DNA of 13,468 bases from Rhodospirillaceae bacterium (lineage in GTDB: Bacteria > Pseudomonadota > Alphaproteobacteria > CADEGL01), in the NCBI GenBank assembly GCA_018699755.1, contig JABIRQ010000255.1:1-13468 (forward strand), given 5' to 3'. The notes under the pieces are model-generated. The model was not told the DNA's origin. It did not search any database and saw only the letters and a list, made by a program, of their open reading frames with translations. Each line of letters starts with the position of its first letter. Positions within the stretch are counted from its first letter, which is position 1. Shown here one piece after another: positions 1 to 5,968 of this stretch. The position numbers were made by a program, and so were the translations under genes.

Positions 1-742
1 CCATCGCGAAGTTCTGGTGCTTGGCGCAGCCCAGGCCGGAGACATGCCCGGCTATGGGGACGTTATAGGGCGGATCGACGATCACGATCTGAGCCGGTCG
101 GTCGCCCAGGAGCCGCTTGTAGCCCGCCGGATCGGTGGCGTCGCCACAGAGCAGGCGATGCCCGCCGATCTGCCAGAGATCACCGAGACGGGAAATCACC
201 GGGGCATCGGGATCGGGCACCGGCACCTCGTCCGCCTCGTCGGGCGCCTCGCCAACTCCGTCGCCGATCAGGATATCCAGTTCAGGAGTGTCGAAGCCGA
301 CGACCGTCAACTCGAAGTCAAGGTTCAGCGTGGCCAGCTCGCCCAGCTCAAGGGCGAGCAGTTCGCGGTCCCAATCGGCGATTTCCGCGAGCCTGTTGTC
401 GGCGATCACATACGCACGGATCTGCTCTTCGCTGAGATGATCGAGCCGGATCGTGGGCACGCGCTCGATCCCCAGAAGCTTAGCCGCCTCCAGACGGCCA
501 TGGCCGGCGACGATCCGGCTGTCCGCATCGATGAGGATCGGATTCGTCCAGCCGAAGGTCAGGATCGAATCGGCGAGTTGGCGGATCTGCTTCTTGCTAT
601 GTGTCCGCGGGTTGCGGCTCCTTCTCTTGAGTTCTGCACCGCGGCAGTAGGTGACCTGCATTCCGGTCAGATGGTTTGCCGGATTGCTGTGGTCGTTTGC
701 TTCGGCGGCTGTATCAAGTCTCCTCGATATCTTGTCGGCCAT
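1..742 (-). CDS. ParB-domain DNA methyltransferase (partial, 3' end outside window)
   Basis: The visible 247 residues hold two domains. Residues about 30-125 form a ParB/Srx-type domain (RNPRTH at 43-48, FGWTNPILID at 63-72, AGHGRLEA at 79-86). From about residue 180 a DNA methyltransferase fold begins (GDLWQIGGHRLLCGDAT, then the catalytic DPPYN at 223-227). The DPPY motif marks an amino-methyltransferase that methylates adenine N6 or cytosine N4 using S-adenosylmethionine. The family is common in prophages and integrated elements of alphaproteobacteria, usually without a partner restriction enzyme. The ATG at 742 is chosen because AAAGGGG lies 8 nt upstream; an in-frame ATG at 763 has no ribosome site. 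The rest of the catalytic domain lies beyond position 1. Neighbouring IS remnants support an accessory setting. The family call is secure; the methylated sequence is unknown. Confidence 0.9.
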   Translation of the reverse strand, partial: MADKISRRLDTAAEANDHSNPANHLTGMQVTYCRGAELKRRSRNPRTHSKKQIRQLADSILTFGWTNPILIDADSRIVAGHGRLEAAKLLGIERVPTIRLDHLSEEQIRAYVIADNRLAEIADWDRELLALELGELATLNLDFELTVVGFDTPELDILIGDGVGEAPDEADEVPVPDPDAPVISRLGDLWQIGGHRLLCGDATDPAGYKRLLGDRPAQIVIVDPPYNVPIAGHVSGLGCAKHQNFAM

Positions 743-750
743 GAGATCGA

Positions 751-757
751 CCCCTTT
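751..757 (-). promoter_or_regulatory. Ribosome binding site of the ParB-methyltransferase
   Basis: AAAGGGG on the minus strand sits 8 nt before the ATG at 742. It decides that start over the in-frame ATG at 763, which has no purine-rich site upstream. Confidence 0.6.
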
Positions 758-793
758 CAACATTGGGTGCGATGCCGCAGGCCGTTGGCACAG

Positions 794-836
794 CCGGACT
801 AGTGCGCCATCTCAGCGCACCGGTCGACTAGGCCGG
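794..836. repeat. Nested inverted repeat in the gap between two minus-strand genes
   Basis: GTGCGC (802-807) and GCGCAC (815-820) form a perfect 6-bp stem around a 7-nt loop. Outside it, CCGGACTAG (794-802) and CTAGGCCGG (828-836) are complementary at 8 of 9 positions, with an 8-nt asymmetric bulge. There is no T run, so it is not a classical intrinsic terminator. It lies in the 175-bp gap between the unknown 219-residue gene and the methyltransferase gene. It could be a processing or attenuation structure in the shared transcript, or a protein site. The complementarity is visible; the role is unknown. Confidence 0.4.
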
Positions 837-917
837 ATACCATGGTGTTCACCGACCTACGGCGATCGCGTGGTCGGCACTTTAGGAGGAGGGTTAAATC
901 GCCGGGAGAAGGGTAAT

Positions 918-1577
918 TCAATCGCTCGAAGTCGATTGATTTTTCCGGTATCGATCTACGTATCCCCGGATCTGTTCGTGGTCGAGACCGATCTCGAGTG
1001 ACCTCAGGCAGCAAGTTAGAAATCGAATGAGTGGCCCGTGACGCCGTCCCGTGAAGGGATCGGTGCTTACGCCCGCCGACCGACCGGTTATTGCTTCGTA
1101 TGTGTCGATCAGAAGGCCGATGAGCTCCTGAAGGGCGACATTGCCATAGTGCCTCACTCCGCCGCGTCCCTTTGGCCGACTGGCCTCGATCCGCGATCGA
1201 GCCGCCTGTGACGCCCGTTCGAGAACGGGCAACTGTTGCCTTAGGACCGATATCGCTTGTCGCACGGGAAATCCGGCCGCGCGTGTCTCCGGGTTGATGG
1301 GCTGTAGCAGGATTGTCATTGGCGTTGGCATGTTTTCTCGGCCCTCGGAGAGTTGCTCCCTCAGTTCGGCGCATGCGGTCTCGATCGTGTGAAGTCTGCG
1401 AGAGATCTCTTGCACGGAGGTTTTTGTCCGATTCTGTCCGCGCAGGACTTCGAACATTTCCTCGGCGAATTCGAGGCGTCCGGCCAGAAGCTTCTTAGTG
1501 CTCGCATCGAGCTCGCGATCCAAAGCCCCGATGATCTCTTCGAGATCGTTTCGCAAACGAGATTTGGATGATGTCAT
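918..1577 (-). CDS. Hypothetical protein, element-associated
   Basis: This 219-residue protein is not confidently recognised. Residues about 1-85 are highly charged and probably helical (DLEEIIGALDRELD, then EISRRLHTIETACAELREQL), possibly a short coiled coil. A basic linker follows around residues 130-145, and the C-terminal third has a GRRHGPLIRFLTCCLRSL stretch and a helical EQIRGYVDRYRK segment. I believe similar 'GPxxRF' C-terminal ends occur in uncharacterised proteins of alphaproteobacterial integrated elements, but this is recollection, not a search. No signal peptide or membrane segment is seen. The ATG at 1577 has only a weak GGGG site 6 nt upstream. The gene reads toward the ParB-methyltransferase and could be co-transcribed with it. 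Its protein composition is more natural than the overlapping minus-strand frame at 799-1374, which is rich in Arg/Ser/Thr. Confidence 0.6.
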   Translation of the reverse strand: MTSSKSRLRNDLEEIIGALDRELDASTKKLLAGRLEFAEEMFEVLRGQNRTKTSVQEISRRLHTIETACAELREQLSEGRENMPTPMTILLQPINPETRAAGFPVRQAISVLRQQLPVLERASQAARSRIEASRPKGRGGVRHYGNVALQELIGLLIDTYEAITGRSAGVSTDPFTGRRHGPLIRFLTCCLRSLEIGLDHEQIRGYVDRYRKNQSTSSD

Positions 1578-1642
1578 CGTCGACCCCAGCTATACCTGCT
1601 TCAGACGGTGATCTGCCCCCGCTGACTGGTCCGGTTTCAATG

Positions 1643-1867
1643 TTAGTACAAGGTCGGTTTTGCTGCCAAGCTGGGTGGCCGGCGTAGCGGAGTGTAGCCG
1701 GACGGCCAGCTTGGCGGGACGGTTGTTTCTGGCGCCGGAGGACGATAGCCAAGGCTGCTGTGTGGCCGGATCGTGTTGTAGTGGCGGCGCCATTGCTCGA
1801 TGACCACCTGCGCCTCCTTCAATGTGTAGAAGATCTCGCCGTCGAGGAGTTCGTCGCGCAGTCGCAC
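1643..1867 (-). pseudogene. IS3-family transposase (OrfB) C-terminal fragment
   Basis: About 74 residues survive. LRDELLDGEIFYTLKEAQ followed by IEQWRRHYNTIRPHSSLGYR is the typical C-terminal end of an IS3-family OrfB transposase, including the final helix after the last catalytic glutamate. The catalytic D-D core, about 200 or more residues, is missing. Reading upstream on the minus strand, similarity fades at about 1867 (ESCLNVRLRDE instead of the usual ESFNGRLRDE), with an in-frame stop shortly beyond. No start codon is meaningful; the piece is non-functional. It is probably a different IS3 lineage from the fragment at 2216-2341. Confidence 0.85.
1665..1715. repeat. Long imperfect hairpin in the transposase 3' end
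   Basis: GCCAAGCTG (1665-1673) is perfectly complementary to CAGCTTGGC (1707-1715). Within it, CCGGC (1679-1683) pairs with GCCGG (1697-1701), leaving a 13-nt loop. The repeat is inside the last codons of the IS3 transposase fragment, about 55 bp from the element tip. It may be part of the IS or a palindrome that blocks outside transcription. Confidence 0.5.
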
Positions 1868-2215
1868 ATTGAGACAACTCTCAACTGTGCCAGATGACTC
1901 TTAAAATGCGGTTCTGATATTGGTAGTTCGCGAGGACTGAATTCAAACTTGTGCCAGCATTTTACAAAGCCACAGTTGGTGCGTTTCTCGATACGCCGAG
2001 CGAGCAGGTTTCAGGCGCCCTGAGCGAACGGATTGGGTCACCGACGCGCCGGGCGCCCCGCCAGGCACTGCGTTCTTTTCTGGGAAGGCTTGGGCGCCGT
2101 CGCCCGGCTAGTACTCGAGCCGAAGCTGCAGATGCGGAACTTAGATAATATCAAGCACCTCATCCGCACGACCCGGATGTCCGCCAGCGCTACGGTCTGT
2201 CGGAACGTCGAGCCT
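1868..2215. other. Degenerate intergenic stretch between two IS3 remnants
   Basis: No intact gene is evident in these 348 bp. TTGAGA-CAAC-TCTCAA (1869-1884) is a perfect 6-bp inverted repeat with a 4-nt loop. It is followed by TCAACTGTGCCAG (about 1881-1893), which recurs with two one-base insertions at about 1943-1957 (TCAAACTTGTGCCAG). From 1951 the plus strand reads FYKATVGAFLDTPSEQVSGA and on to about 2148. That faintly resembles the N-terminus of DUF2075-like proteins but then loses coherence, so it may be a decayed gene fragment. The stretch looks like accumulated insertion scars. Confidence 0.4.
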
Positions 2216-2341
2216 GTCCGACACGAAGTCGAGCGACCAACGCTGGTTGGAATCCTGCGGGATCGTCATCGGCGCCCGCGTCCCCAGCGCCCTTTGTCAG
2301 CCACCGCGTTTGCGCACGGTGATCCGACTGGTCAGCCCAGG
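2216..2341 (-). pseudogene. IS3-family transposase core fragment with internal stop
   Basis: The minus strand reads TSRITVRKRGG, then a stop codon (TGA, 2297-2299), then QRALGTRAPMTIPQ and NQRWSLDFVSD. This is the well-known stretch leading into the first catalytic Asp of IS3-family OrfB integrases (RRGGRKRALGTRAPM...NQRWSLDFVSD, where the D of LDF is the first of the DDE triad). Beyond VSD, similarity breaks off at about 2216. The fragment therefore carries a nonsense mutation and is truncated at both sides. Usual members of this subgroup end differently from the fragment at 1643-1867, so the two are probably relics of separate elements. Confidence 0.8.
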
Positions 2342-2364
2342 GCCTTCCTGATTGCTAGAATCAC

Positions 2365-2393
2365 TTGACATGAATCAACGCAGCCAAAACAGA
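2365..2393 (+). promoter_or_regulatory. Candidate -35 region upstream of the flavoprotein operon
   Basis: TTGACA at 2365-2370 is a perfect sigma-70-type -35 hexamer, about 80 bp before the flavoprotein start and only about 25 bp from the edge of the IS3 remnant. The -10 position 17 bp on (2388-2393, AACAGA) is poor, and TTATTA at 2400-2405 is too far away. The site is plausible but unproven. Confidence 0.25.
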
Positions 2394-2443
2394 GACAGGT
2401 TATTAATCAACAACGAGTGCACTCCAATCTGTGGGCGCAGCAC

Positions 2444-4147
2444 ATGGTTGAGACTCTGCGAACGGATGTCCTGGTCATCGGAGGCGGCGCGGCCGGCGCG
2501 AACGCCGCGCTCTGTGCCGGCAGGTCCGGTGCCCGGGTCACGCTGTTGGTCAAGGGCTTACTCGGCAAGAGCGGCTGCTCAATCTTCGCCAGCCATGTAC
2601 CATTTCACGACGCCAGCACCGAGCAGCGTGGCAAGGACCGTCTGCGCTACTCGGTCCGGTACTACAATCACTATCTGACCGACCAGGATCATGTCCGGCG
2701 CATGGGCGCGTACATGCGAACCGAGTTCTATGACGAACTCGAGCGCCTAGGCGTCTATTGGCGGCGCACGGCGGACGGCCGGTTGCTGGCGAGCGACAAT
2801 CGGGTGCCCATTATGGTGGCACACAAACAGGGGGCCTCCGGCATCGTCATCATGGATCGCCGCAGGCGCCAAATTCTGGGCAGCGGCATTCCGGTCTACG
2901 AGGAATGCGCGGCGACCTCACTGCTGCAAGACGAGAGCGGCCGAGTTGTCGGCGTTATCGTGCTCGACAGCAAGGACGGACGGATTTTCGCGATCCTGGC
3001 CAAGGCGGTCGTGCTTGCGACTGGGCATTCCGACTACTTGGCCAGCCGCTCGACCGCGACCCGAGAGCAATCGGCCGACGGTATCGCGATGGCGCTGCGC
3101 GCGGGCGCCGAGGTCGCCAATCTCGAGATCCAGTGGTGGCATATCAGCGACATGCTGAAGCCGCGCACCTGGATGCGCATGCACCTTTATCCCAACCCAC
3201 TCCTGGGAACGAAAGAGACCTCGCGCCTCTACAACGGCGACGGCGATGTCTTCTTCGAGCAGGCGACGCACAACCCCGGCTCTTCCGCGCCCTATGTCGA
3301 TCAGATCCGCCGCCTCTCGCGCGAGGTGGAGAACGGGAAAGCCAATTGGGACGGCGGCTTCTACTCGGGTTACGACCACATCCCGGCCGACGTCATCCAC
3401 GCCTACCAGCGCCAGTCCAAGATCTGGCGCAAGCTCGGGCTCGACGTGCAGCACGACCGGCTCGAATGCGGCATCACCTGGCACATGCGTCAGGGCGGGG
3501 TGAATGTCGAGCCCGACACCATGCGGACCAGCGTCGAGGGGTTGTATGCCGCAGGCGGCATCGGCGCCCACTATCTGGGCGGTCTGGGCCCCGTCAGCTA
3601 CGACGGCAAGATCGCCGGCATCGCGGCCGCGGATGAAGCGAGGGGACGGCCAGAGCCGGCGGTGCCGAAGGCAGCCCTGGCCGCCGAAGAGAACAGGCTG
3701 CTGAGTTTCCTGCGGGTGGGCGGCGACGGGCCGCGTCCGATCACGCTCAAGCTCAAGATCCGGGACGTCCTGTGGCGGCTCGGCTATGTCAAGAACGCGC
3801 GCAAGCTGGAGGTCGCGCTCGACGAGCTTCTAGCTCTGCGCGAGGACCTGCCCCGCCTGCGACTGGAGAGCGCCTCGCGGCGCTGGAATACGGGATGGGG
3901 AGACGCCCTGGACGCCGTCTCGATGCTTGATGCCTGCGAGGCGACGGTGCGCTCGGCGCAGCTCCGCAAGGAAAGTCGCGGCCCCTTCTATCGCGAGGAC
4001 TATCCCTTCGTCGACAACGAGAACTGGCTGTGCCGCCTTGTCCTGCGCCGGGTCGGCGAGGACTGGGAACACAGCATCCAGCCCATTGCGACGCCGTATC
4101 TGCCGCCGGAGAACGCCCGTGAGCCCTTCTTCGAAACCGACTACTAG
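2444..4147 (+). CDS. FAD-dependent fumarate reductase/succinate dehydrogenase-like flavoprotein
   Basis: The 567-residue protein belongs to the SdhA/FrdA/AprA flavoprotein superfamily. An N-terminal Rossmann motif binds FAD (DVLVIGGGAAGANAA, glycines at 13-18), with VVLATGHSDY and ADGIAMALRAGAEVANLE further on, and LYAAGGIGAHYLGG as the C-terminal FAD contact. His347 in WHMRQGG matches the conserved histidine of the HxxxGG motif. The segment corresponding to the substrate-binding ANRLGxNSL motif instead reads GGLGPVSYDG (379-388), with no arginine. The HTxAAxGG motif that attaches FAD covalently is replaced by GCSIFASHV. It probably passes electrons to the two downstream genes. ATG 2444 places the Rossmann strand 8 residues in; an in-frame GTG at 2417 adds nine unneeded residues. 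The ribosome site is weak (GGGCG). The substrate is unknown and probably not succinate. Confidence 0.85.
   Translation: MVETLRTDVLVIGGGAAGANAALCAGRSGARVTLLVKGLLGKSGCSIFASHVPFHDASTEQRGKDRLRYSVRYYNHYLTDQDHVRRMGAYMRTEFYDELERLGVYWRRTADGRLLASDNRVPIMVAHKQGASGIVIMDRRRRQILGSGIPVYEECAATSLLQDESGRVVGVIVLDSKDGRIFAILAKAVVLATGHSDYLASRSTATREQSADGIAMALRAGAEVANLEIQWWHISDMLKPRTWMRMHLYPNPLLGTKETSRLYNGDGDVFFEQATHNPGSSAPYVDQIRRLSREVENGKANWDGGFYSGYDHIPADVIHAYQRQSKIWRKLGLDVQHDRLECGITWHMRQGGVNVEPDTMRTSVEGLYAAGGIGAHYLGGLGPVSYDGKIAGIAAADEARGRPEPAVPKAALAAEENRLLSFLRVGGDGPRPITLKLKIRDVLWRLGYVKNARKLEVALDELLALREDLPRLRLESASRRWNTGWGDALDAVSMLDACEATVRSAQLRKESRGPFYREDYPFVDNENWLCRLVLRRVGEDWEHSIQPIATPYLPPENAREPFFETDY
4108..4111 (+). 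promoter_or_regulatory. Ribosome binding site of the iron-sulfur subunit
   Basis: GGAG stands 7 nt before GTG 4119, inside the end of the flavoprotein gene. It favours GTG 4119 over GTG 4158, whose only G-rich stretch is 2 nt away. Confidence 0.5.
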
Positions 4148-5084
4148 CGCGGGGACCGTGCGGGCGCGGATCTACCGCTTCGACCCGAGCGTCGACGCCT
4201 CGCCGCGCTACGACAGCTTCGAGGTCCCCTTCGTCGACGGCATGCGAGTTCTCGACGTGCTCGACCATGTCTATGAGGAGCTAGCCGAGAACATCGGCTA
4301 CCGCTGGTATTGCGGAGTGCAGCGCTGCGGCAGTTGCGCCGTCCGGGTGAATGGCCGGGAGATGTTGGCCTGTTGGGAGCCCGCCGAGCGCGACATGGTG
4401 ATCGAGCCGCTGCGCCATGCTGGGATTGTCCGCGATCTGGTGATCGATCGCACGGACTACGAGAAGCGGGTCGACAGTCTGAAGCCGTCCCTCAAACGTT
4501 CGGAACCTTATCCGGGATTTCCGGAGCCTTTGCGCCACGGCGCATTCGAGGCGGCATCGCAAGTTTTCGACTGTTTGAATTGCCTCGCCTGCCAATCCGC
4601 TTGCCCGGTGCTCGGTCTCGGGGGCGATATCAAGTTCATCGGCCCGGCCCCGCTCGTACAGCTCGCCCAACGCGCTCTCGACCCGCGCGATTCGGAGGAC
4701 CGCGGCGCGCTCGCCCTGGATCTCGGCGCCGTTTTCGAATGCATTTCCTGCTACAAGTGCCAGGAGGTCTGCCCCGTTGACATCCCGGTGGTCGAGGCGG
4801 CCATAGAGCCCCTGAAAGCGCTCGCCTTCCGACGACGCCCGGCTGCGGCGGGCCACGTTCGGGCGCTTATGGAGACCGTGGAAAGGCGAGGCCGCGTCGA
4901 GCCGATTGGTCTGATGTTCCGCGCTCGGGGTTTGGGCGCCCTGGCCGACGCGCTGCGCGCCGCTACCCTGGTCCTGCGGGGCAAGATCAGGCCCTGGCAT
5001 GCTCTTTTCGGAAACGATCTCGCGGCACCGGCGCGTGGGGAGATCGGCAAGCTCTTCGCGCGAAGAAGGGGACCCGACAGATGA
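4119..5084 (+). CDS. SdhB/TfrB-like iron-sulfur subunit
   Basis: This 321-residue electron-transfer subunit has an N-terminal plant-type [2Fe-2S] domain with all four cysteines (C65, C70, C73, C85: CGVQRCGSC then LAC). Its C-terminal domain has two complete CxxCxxCxxxCP motifs (C152-C162 and C208-C218), predicting two [4Fe-4S] clusters. Classical SdhB has one [4Fe-4S] and one [3Fe-4S], so this matches the TfrB/MfrB/HdrC-like type. It should relay electrons between the flavoprotein and the CCG protein. No membrane segment is seen. The GTG at 4119 overlaps the flavoprotein stop by 29 nt, and the end overlaps the next ATG by 4 nt (ATGA), indicating translational coupling. The longer open frame upstream is Arg/Ser-rich shadow sequence and is excluded. 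The C-terminal 90 residues are basic and helical. Confidence 0.85.
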   Translation: MSPSSKPTTSAGTVRARIYRFDPSVDASPRYDSFEVPFVDGMRVLDVLDHVYEELAENIGYRWYCGVQRCGSCAVRVNGREMLACWEPAERDMVIEPLRHAGIVRDLVIDRTDYEKRVDSLKPSLKRSEPYPGFPEPLRHGAFEAASQVFDCLNCLACQSACPVLGLGGDIKFIGPAPLVQLAQRALDPRDSEDRGALALDLGAVFECISCYKCQEVCPVDIPVVEAAIEPLKALAFRRRPAAAGHVRALMETVERRGRVEPIGLMFRARGLGALADALRAATLVLRGKIRPWHALFGNDLAAPARGEIGKLFARRRGPDR

Positions 5085-5950
5085 GGCTGGCCTACTATCC
5101 GGGGTGCTCGGCACGCGGCACCTGCCGAGAGTTGCATGACGCGACGGTCAGGGTGTGCGAACGGTTAGGGCTGGAACTGGTCGAGCTCGAATCGGCGCCC
5201 TGCACCGGCAGCCGCGAGATCCGCGCGGCCGATCGGGACCTATTCCTCGCTCTCAACGCGGGCATCCTGGCCCAGGCCGCCGCGCTCGGCCTGCCGCTGA
5301 TGACGGTCTGCAACACTTGCACCCTCAACCTGCTGGATACCCGCGAGGCGCTGCGGACGGAACCCGAAACCAAGACGCGTGTCGATGGGCTGCTCGGGGA
5401 CTCGTACCATGTCGGCATCACAGAGACGGAAGTCACCCATTTCCTCTGGGTGCTGCTCGACGAAATCGGTGCGGATGCCCTGCGCGCGCAGGTCAAGCGT
5501 CCGCTCGACGGACTCGCGGTGGCCGCCTTCTACGGTTGCCACATCATCCGCCCGTCCCGGCATTTCGGCATGGTCGATTCCCGGAATGCCACGGCCATCG
5601 AGACGATCAACGAGATCCTCGGCTGCGCCTCGGTCGACTACGAGGGGCGCACCGAATGCTGCGGCTTCCACACCTCCGCGCATAACGAGGCGACGGCGGT
5701 CGAACTGGGCGGGCGGCACCTGCGCTCGGCCAAGAGCCAGGGCGCGGCGGCCGTGGTGACACCTTGCCCCCTCTGCCACACGGTGCTGGATGCGTTTCAA
5801 CCTCGGATGGCCAAGCCGGGCGAGGGCCCGGTCGCCCTGCCCGTCCTTCACCTGCCGCAGCTCGTGGGTCTCGCGCTCGGCATGAGTCCGGAGGAGCTGG
5901 GACTGTCGCGCCATGTCGTGCCGGTTAACTTCGCGCTGCCGGGGGCGTAG
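5081..5950 (+). CDS. CCG-domain (HdrB/SdhE-like) subunit
   Basis: The 289-residue protein has two CCG (cysteine-rich) modules as in heterodisulfide reductase HdrB and SdhE/MfrE. Module one: YYPGC (C9), PCTGS (C41) and CNTC (C77, C80), where the usual CCG is CTG. Module two is complete: FYGCH (C153), ECCGFH (C193, C194) and TPCPLCH (C229, C232), enough for a non-cubane [4Fe-4S] cluster. As I recall, SdhE/MfrE proteins commonly have CTG in the first module. In SdhABE/MfrABE complexes this subunit replaces the membrane cytochrome anchor; no transmembrane helix is visible here. ATG 5081 overlaps the preceding TGA. The gene ends 18 bp from the convergent IclR gene without a clear terminator. The family is secure; the electron partner is unknown. 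Confidence 0.87.
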   Translation: MRLAYYPGCSARGTCRELHDATVRVCERLGLELVELESAPCTGSREIRAADRDLFLALNAGILAQAAALGLPLMTVCNTCTLNLLDTREALRTEPETKTRVDGLLGDSYHVGITETEVTHFLWVLLDEIGADALRAQVKRPLDGLAVAAFYGCHIIRPSRHFGMVDSRNATAIETINEILGCASVDYEGRTECCGFHTSAHNEATAVELGGRHLRSAKSQGAAAVVTPCPLCHTVLDAFQPRMAKPGEGPVALPVLHLPQLVGLALGMSPEELGLSRHVVPVNFALPGA

Positions 5951-5968
5951 GCCGTTCGGCGGACCGCG

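Larger units (their letters stand above)
1609..1867 (-). mobile_element. Right end of a truncated IS3-family element
   Basis: The segment holds the last part of an IS3-type transposase gene and, past its stop, a 30-bp tail beginning TGATCTGCCCCCGCTGACTG at 1609. A TG start and CA end at the outer edge, shortly after the transposase stop, is the usual IS3 arrangement, so 1609 is the likely tip. The matching left end, orfA and the DDE core of this element are absent, since recognisable IS3 coding stops around 1867. The terminal repeat assignment is an inference because no second copy is present to compare. Confidence 0.6.

Noticed and set aside
17..802. 261-residue plus-strand frame over the methyltransferase
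   Set aside because: The minus strand encodes ParB and DPPYN motifs across the same stretch; the plus-strand frame is its antisense.
882..895. Strong ribosome-site-like AGGAGGAGGG on the plus strand
   Set aside because: No start codon with a plausible gene follows at the right distance; it lies in the gap between minus-strand genes.
799..1374. 191-residue minus-strand frame overlapping the unknown gene
   Set aside because: Low-complexity Arg/Ser/Thr-rich product in a different frame; the 918-1577 frame has more natural protein composition and a coherent helical pattern.
2758..3636. 292-residue plus-strand frame inside the flavoprotein gene
   Set aside because: Arg/Gly/His-rich alternate-frame product without motifs, entirely inside a well-supported gene.
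5951..5968. Possible bidirectional terminator between the convergent CCG and IclR genes
   Set aside because: Only GCCG-TT-CGGC, a 4-bp stem with a 2-nt loop and no T run, is present; too weak to call.
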